Assembly: GCA_025357835.1 (NCBI GenBank)
Contig: JANYLM010000055.1
Location: 1-62,757 of the forward strand
Source: Gammaproteobacteria bacterium
GTDB taxonomy: Bacteria > Pseudomonadota > Gammaproteobacteria > Steroidobacterales > Steroidobacteraceae
Length of the DNA stretch: 62,757 bases
Reading direction: 5' to 3'
Shown here one piece after another: positions 57,460-62,757 of the stretch. A program made the position numbers and the translations under genes. The stretch's first letter is position 1; each line of letters opens with the position of its first letter. Below the pieces are notes generated by a model. That model did no database searches, was not told the origin of the DNA, and saw only the letters and a list, made by a program, of their open reading frames with translations.

Positions 57460-57540
57460 CTTACATTCAGGATTGCAATGCCTTGCCGTTAGACACTAAA
57501 GCGAAACAGCCGTATGCCGCCGATTTGTTCAAGGAGCGCA

Positions 57541-58185
57541 ATGATGCATATTCAGAAAAAGCACCAACGGGGATTTACCCTGATCGAAATCGCCATTGTG
57601 TTGGTCATTATCGGACTGCTCATAGGCGGCGTACTGAAGGGCCAGGAGCTGATCTACAATCAAAAGGTCAAATCCACCTATGACGCCTACCGCCAGTACA
57701 CGGCGGCCATGTACGGCTACCAGGACCGCTACAAGGCATTGCCGGGTGATGACGCCAACGCGACCACGCGCGGCTTCCAGGTTGCGGCCGGCGATCCGGC
57801 GATTTCCAACGGCACCGGCAACGGCATCATCGCCGGAGCCGGCACAACATGCGCCACTGCTTTGATTGGCCCGGCCACTGAGGTCTGCCAGGCCACGTAT
57901 CATCTGCGCCTGGCGGGGTTTTTATCCGGTCAGGGCACGATTGCCGCGACCCACCCCTTCGGTGGCGTGGTGACCTTGGTCGCCCCCACCAATATCGCTG
58001 GGCTTACGGGACCGACTGCCGTTTGCTGGAATTCGCTGCCCAACAAGGCGGCGCAGCAGATCGATGTGGCCTACGACGACGGACGCGCCACCACCGGGTC
58101 CATGCAGGGCACTGCGAACTACACTAACCTCCTGGCTACAGTTCCGAATACCGCCAGCGCCGTCTGGTCGTGCATGTCGAATTAA
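57541..58185 (+). CDS. Major-type type IV prepilin
   Basis: 214 residues. Leader of ten or eleven residues ending KKHQRG, then FTLIEIAIVLVIIGLLIGG with Glu at +5. Strong AGGAG five bases before ATG 57541; an ATG one codon later is also well placed. The head has YKALPGDD, a motif common in one family of prepilins, and Cys pairs (GTTCAT, EVCQAT, AVCWNS, final SCMSN). The separate leader region and strong ribosome-binding site point to high expression. Confidence 0.88.
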   Translation: MMHIQKKHQRGFTLIEIAIVLVIIGLLIGGVLKGQELIYNQKVKSTYDAYRQYTAAMYGYQDRYKALPGDDANATTRGFQVAAGDPAISNGTGNGIIAGAGTTCATALIGPATEVCQATYHLRLAGFLSGQGTIAATHPFGGVVTLVAPTNIAGLTGPTAVCWNSLPNKAAQQIDVAYDDGRATTGSMQGTANYTNLLATVPNTASAVWSCMSN

Positions 58186-58253
58186 GCGAAGGCAGCAACG
58201 ACCGCCTTCAACCCGCCGCACGCTGCGCGCGCGGCGTCTGCACCGCGGTGGTG

Positions 58254-59418
58254 TTACGTCAGCGCGCCGATCGCCTCATCCAATCCCGCCAGGGTCAGCG
58301 GATACATTCTCCCTTCCAAGAGTTCGCGAGTCATTTCGATTGAGGCCGTATGCCGCCAGCGCGACTGCGGCTCCGGATTGATCCAGGCAAACTTCGCAAA
58401 GTGCTTGATCAAACGCCGCAGCCACACGCTGCCCGCCTCAGCGTTCCAATGCTCGACGCTGCCGCCGGCCTGGCTGATCTCGTAGGGACTCATGGTGGCA
58501 TCTCCGACCAAAATGAGCTTGTAGTCGCTGCTGTAAGTCCGGATGATTTCGACGGTTCCCGCATGTTCATTGAACCGCCGTCGATTGTCCCGCCACAGGG
58601 CTTCGTACGTGAAATTGTGAAAATAATAATGCTCGAGATGCTTGAACTCGCTGCGCGCCGCCGAGAATAATTCTTCGCAGGTTTTCACGTGATCGTCCAT
58701 CGATCCGCCGATATCCAGCAGCAGCAGCACTTTCACCACATTGTGGCGCTCGGCCCGCATCTTGATGTCCAGCCAACCCCCCGAGCGCGCGGTGGCATCG
58801 ATGGTATCGGCGAGCGCCAGCTCGTCCGGCGCGCCGCACCGCGCGAAGCGCCGCAGGCGGCGCAGCGCCATCTTGATATTGCGGGTGCCAAGCTCGACCT
58901 TGTCGTCCAAATTAGCGAACTCGCGCTTGTCCCACACTTTCACGGCGCTGCGGTTGCGACTGCCGGCCTGCCCGACGCGCACGCCTTCGGGATTGAACCC
59001 GTAGGCACCGAAAGGCGACGTCCCCGCCGTGCCAATCCATTTATTGCCGCCCTGGTGCCTTTCCTTCTGCTCCTCGAGGCGCTTGCGCAGCGTCTCCATT
59101 AATTTCTCCCAACCACCCAGCGCCTCGATCGCGGCTTTCTCGGCAGCGGTGAATTCCCGCACCGCCATCTTCGCCAGCCAGTCGTCCGGCAGTTCGCGCT
59201 GCAGCTGCGAAAACCGGTCTTCGGCGCCCTTGAAGTGCGCGGCGAAGGCCTTGTCGTATCGATCGTAGTAGCGCTCGTCCTTCACCAGGCAGGTACGCGC
59301 CAGATAGTAAAAGCGCTCGGCGGAAAGATCGCCCAGGCCCGCTTTCAGCGCTTCGAGCAGGGTCAACAATTCGGTAATGGATACCGGCACGCCGGCGCTG
59401 CGCAACAGGAAAAAAAAT

Positions 59419-59429
<11 letters not shown>
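58254..59429 (-). CDS. CoxE-like VWA domain protein
   Basis: 391 residues. An N-terminal helical CoxE/YehP-like region (VRFFFLLRSAGVPVSITELL) and a C-terminal VWA domain with the MIDAS variant LLLDIGGSMDDH, where the first Ser of DxSxS is Gly, as I recall is typical for CoxE-like proteins. Paired with the MoxR ATPase upstream (11-base overlap). Such pairs act as chaperone or metal-insertion machines; no client gene is visible here. Confidence 0.9.
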
Positions 59430-60266
<837 letters not shown>

Positions 60267-60270
<4 letters not shown>

Positions 60271-61712
60271 ACGTGCTTGCGCGTGACTTGCAGAATTTGC
60301 ATGGAATTCGTTCCGCCGGCCACGCCGGTCAATTCTCCCTTGGTCAGAATGACGGAATCGCCCTCTCCCACCAACTTCAGATCCAGCAGCAGGCGGAATA
60401 TCGAGAAGTACAACGCCTCTCCCTTGTCCGTGACATCGTAGGCCACCGGATAAACGCCGCGATACAGGGTCACCCGGCAGCGCGTGGTTTCGTGACGGGT
60501 AAAAGCGTAAATCGGAATATCCGAGCGCACCCGCGACATCCACAGCGATGTCGATCCGGATTCGGTGAGCGCGACGATGGCTTTCACATGTAGGTGGTTC
60601 GCGGTGTACATGACCGCCGAGGCGATGGCCTCGTCCGTATGCTGGTAGTAGCCGCTCTTGCGCTGCCTGATACGCACATGCGCGACCTGGTATTTTTCGG
60701 CGCCGACGATGATCTGCGACATCGCCTCCACCACCTTCACCGGATGCTTGCCCGACGCGGTTTCGGCTGACAGCATGACGGCGTCGCTGCCGTCCATCAC
60801 GGCATTCGCCACATCCGACACTTCGGCGCGCGTCGGAATCGTGTTGGTGATCATGGATTCCATCATTTGGGTCGCCATGATGACCACGCGATTCTGATGG
60901 CGGGCTTCCTGGATGATTTGCTTTTGCAGGCCCGCCAACTCCGCGTAACCCATCTCCACGCCAAGGTCGCCGCGGGCGACCATCACCCCGTCGCTTGCCC
61001 GCACCACTTCGGCCAGATTCTTGATGGCTTCCGCACGCTCGATCTTTGCGATCAGCAGGCCATGGCCGCCGGCATCGCGCAGCAATTCCCGCGCCTCGTC
61101 CATATCCGCCGCATCGCGCGGGAAGGAAACTCCGAGGTAATCCACTTTGAGCGCCGCGGCGGTGCGGATATCCTGGCGATCCTTGTCGGTCAGCGCGCCG
61201 GCGGACAGGCCGCCGCCCTGACGGTTGATGCCCTTGCTGTTGCCGAGTTCGCCGCCGACCAGCACCCGAGTCCGGATGCGCGGGCCGTCGATGCCGAGCA
61301 CCTGCAAGCTGATCTGGCCATCGTTCAGCAGCAGCACGTCGCCGGCGAATACATCCGTCGGCAACTTCTTGTACGCGATCCCCACGCTCGATACAGTGCC
61401 CGCGTCGACGGCCAGCGCGGCGTCCAGAGTGAACTCGGCGCCGTCCGCCAGCTGCACTTTGCCGTCCTTGAAGCGGTCTATGCGGATTTTCGGCCCCTGC
61501 AAATCGCCGAGCACGCCCACATAGCGGCCCGCCTTACGCGCGGCCTCGCGCACCAGTTCGACCCGGCGCGCATGATCGGCGACCTCGCCATGCGAGAAAT
61601 TCAGGCGTACAACATCCACGCCGGCGCGCACGATTTCCGACAACACCGCCGGATCGTCCGTGGCGGGACCCAAGGTCGCGACTATCTTGGTACGCCGTAG
61701 CTGGGATTTCAT
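60267..61712 (-). CDS. pyk: Pyruvate kinase
   Basis: 481 residues. [25 protein letters not shown], active-site signature [37 protein letters not shown] and [11 protein letters not shown]. Last step of glycolysis. Both ends overlap neighbours by four bases, so pgk-pyk-moxR-VWA form one transcription unit. Confidence 0.97.
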
Positions 61713-62645
61713 GCGGCGCGCTTCTCCAGGATTTCAACCGCGGGGAGTTTCTTACCTTCGACGAATTCCAGGAAAGCGCCGCCGCCCGTGGAAATGTAGG
61801 AAATACTGTCTTCGATGCCGTACTTTTCGATCGCGGCGAGAGTATCGCCGCCGCCGGCCAGAGAAAAAGCCTTGCTGCGCGCAATCGCCTTGGCCAGAGC
61901 GCGGGTGCCTTCGCCGAACTGCTCGAACTCGAACACTCCCACCGGACCGTTCCAGAGAATCGTGCCCGCGGTGGCGATGAGCTCGCTCATGGCCTCAGCC
62001 GAATCCGGCCCGATATCCAAAATCATCTCCTCGTCCGACACCGCCCCGACGGATTTCACGTCGGCCTCAGCCTTCGCGGAGAACTCAGTGGCCACCACCA
62101 CATCGGTCGGCATGGGAATGACTATGCCGCGCTTCTGCGACTGCTCAAGCAGGCGTTTGCAGATATCCAGCATGGCGGGCTCGTACAGCGACTTGCCCAC
62201 ATTGAAGCCCAGAGCCGCGAGAAAAGTATTGGTTATGCCTCCGCCCACGATCATCTGATCCACCTTGCCCAGCAGCGATTCCAGCACCGTGAGCTTGGTG
62301 GAGACTTTTGAACCGGCGACTATGGCGAGCAGCGGCCGCGCAGGCTTCTCCAGCGCCGTCTCGAGCGCCGATAATTCGCTGACCAGCAGGGGGCCGGCAC
62401 AGGCCACCGGCGCGTACTTCGCAACCCCGTGAGTGCTGGCTTCGGCGCGATGCGCCGTGCCGAAAGCATCCATTACGTATATATCGCACAGAGCCGCCAT
62501 CTTTCGTGCCAGATCGTCCGCGTCCCGCTTCTCACCCGTGTTGAAGCGCACATTCTCCAGCAACACGATCTCGCCGGGCTGAACGTTCACGCCATCCAGC
62601 CAATCCTTCTTGAGGGCCACCGGCACCCCCAACAACTGCGAAATG
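61709..62645 (-). CDS. pgk: Phosphoglycerate kinase, N-terminal ~80 residues missing
   Basis: From about [17 protein letters not shown] onward the sequence is a normal [51 protein letters not shown], the ATP-loop region [12 protein letters not shown] and [19 protein letters not shown] at the end. The expected N-terminal substrate-binding part (D-x-NVP and SHLGRP motifs) is not encoded in the window; the frame instead runs into an unrelated membrane segment. As drawn, the gene could not give an active enzyme. Confidence 0.92.
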
Positions 62646-62757
62646 GCGATCAGCAGTGGCGGCCGCAGAAACATCCCCGTGAGTGTGGTCAGAATCAGGA
62701 TCAATACGGTCCAGGCGCCGATCTGGTTATGCCAGTGAAGAGAGAAGCGGTTGAAGC
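62646..62757 (-). other. Membrane-protein segment fused in frame to pgk at the window edge
   Basis: Open in the pgk frame to the last base. It encodes a membrane helix [19 protein letters not shown] preceded by [11 protein letters not shown], which recalls PepSY-associated membrane proteins from memory and is unlike any PGK. No stop or credible start separates it from pgk. Contig-end chimera is the simplest reading. Confidence 0.6.

Noticed and set aside
57460..57530. Sigma-54 promoter for the major pilin, prompted by rpoN in the window
   Set aside because: No GG-N10-GC arrangement fitting the -24/-12 consensus is present before the pilin start.

Overview
The window is GC-rich, densely packed chromosomal DNA from a Gram-negative bacterium. 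It is almost certainly a gammaproteobacterium: it has a complete dcw cell-division cluster, LpxC, LptABC, KdsC/KdsD, LpoA, SspA/SspB, an RpoN-Hpf-RapZ cluster and an MSHA-type pilus locus. The order mutT-secA-M23 peptidase-dciA-lpxC-ftsZ and the ddlB-murB-murC arrangement suggest the Xanthomonadales/Nevskiales/Steroidobacterales side of the class, but that placement is an inference. No rRNA, tRNA, CRISPR, phage or insertion sequence was seen. Both ends cut a gene.

Layout. 1-1119 is the tail of a secreted S9 peptidase. 1320-25880, nearly all on the minus strand, runs rnpB -> mraZ-rsmH-ftsL-ftsI-murE-murF-mraY-murD-ftsW-murG-murC-murB-ddlB-ftsQ-ftsA-ftsZ-lpxC, then dciA (plus strand), an M23 peptidase, secA and mutT. 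The cluster has a readable control region at 25173-25305: a terminator, a TTGACA/TATAGT promoter and three 10-bp-phased TGGG repeats typical of MraZ operators. 25903-29294 holds rsmI, lpoA, a decayed membrane-protein gene and yraN. 29287-34298 holds sspB-sspA, the cytochrome bc1 genes petA-petB-petC and a divergent DegS/AlgW-type protease. 34323-42042 holds murA-ibaG diverging from kdsD-kdsC-lptC-lptA-lptB-rpoN-hpf-rapZ. 42055-43814 holds a patatin-like lipase and an exported peroxiredoxin.

43848-58185 is the most interesting block. It is an MSHA-like type IV pilus operon (secretin, TPR protein, ATPase, platform protein, PilM/N-, PilO- and PilP-like proteins, three prepilins). An ABC-2 permease and an orphan anchored protein are embedded near its end, and an ABC ATPase is divergently transcribed at its head. 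This recalls the PilGHI transporter of Myxococcus pili.

58254-62757 holds a CoxE-like VWA protein, a MoxR ATPase, pyruvate kinase and phosphoglycerate kinase. The N-terminus of the last is replaced by an unrelated membrane segment at the very end of the window, which may be an assembly artefact.

Most neighbouring genes overlap by four bases (ATGA, GTGA, TTGA), so translational coupling is the rule. Envelope construction dominates: peptidoglycan precursors and septation (mur/fts), LPS (lpxC, kdsCD, lptABC), secretion (secA), and envelope stress or maintenance (DegS-like, LpoA, RapZ).
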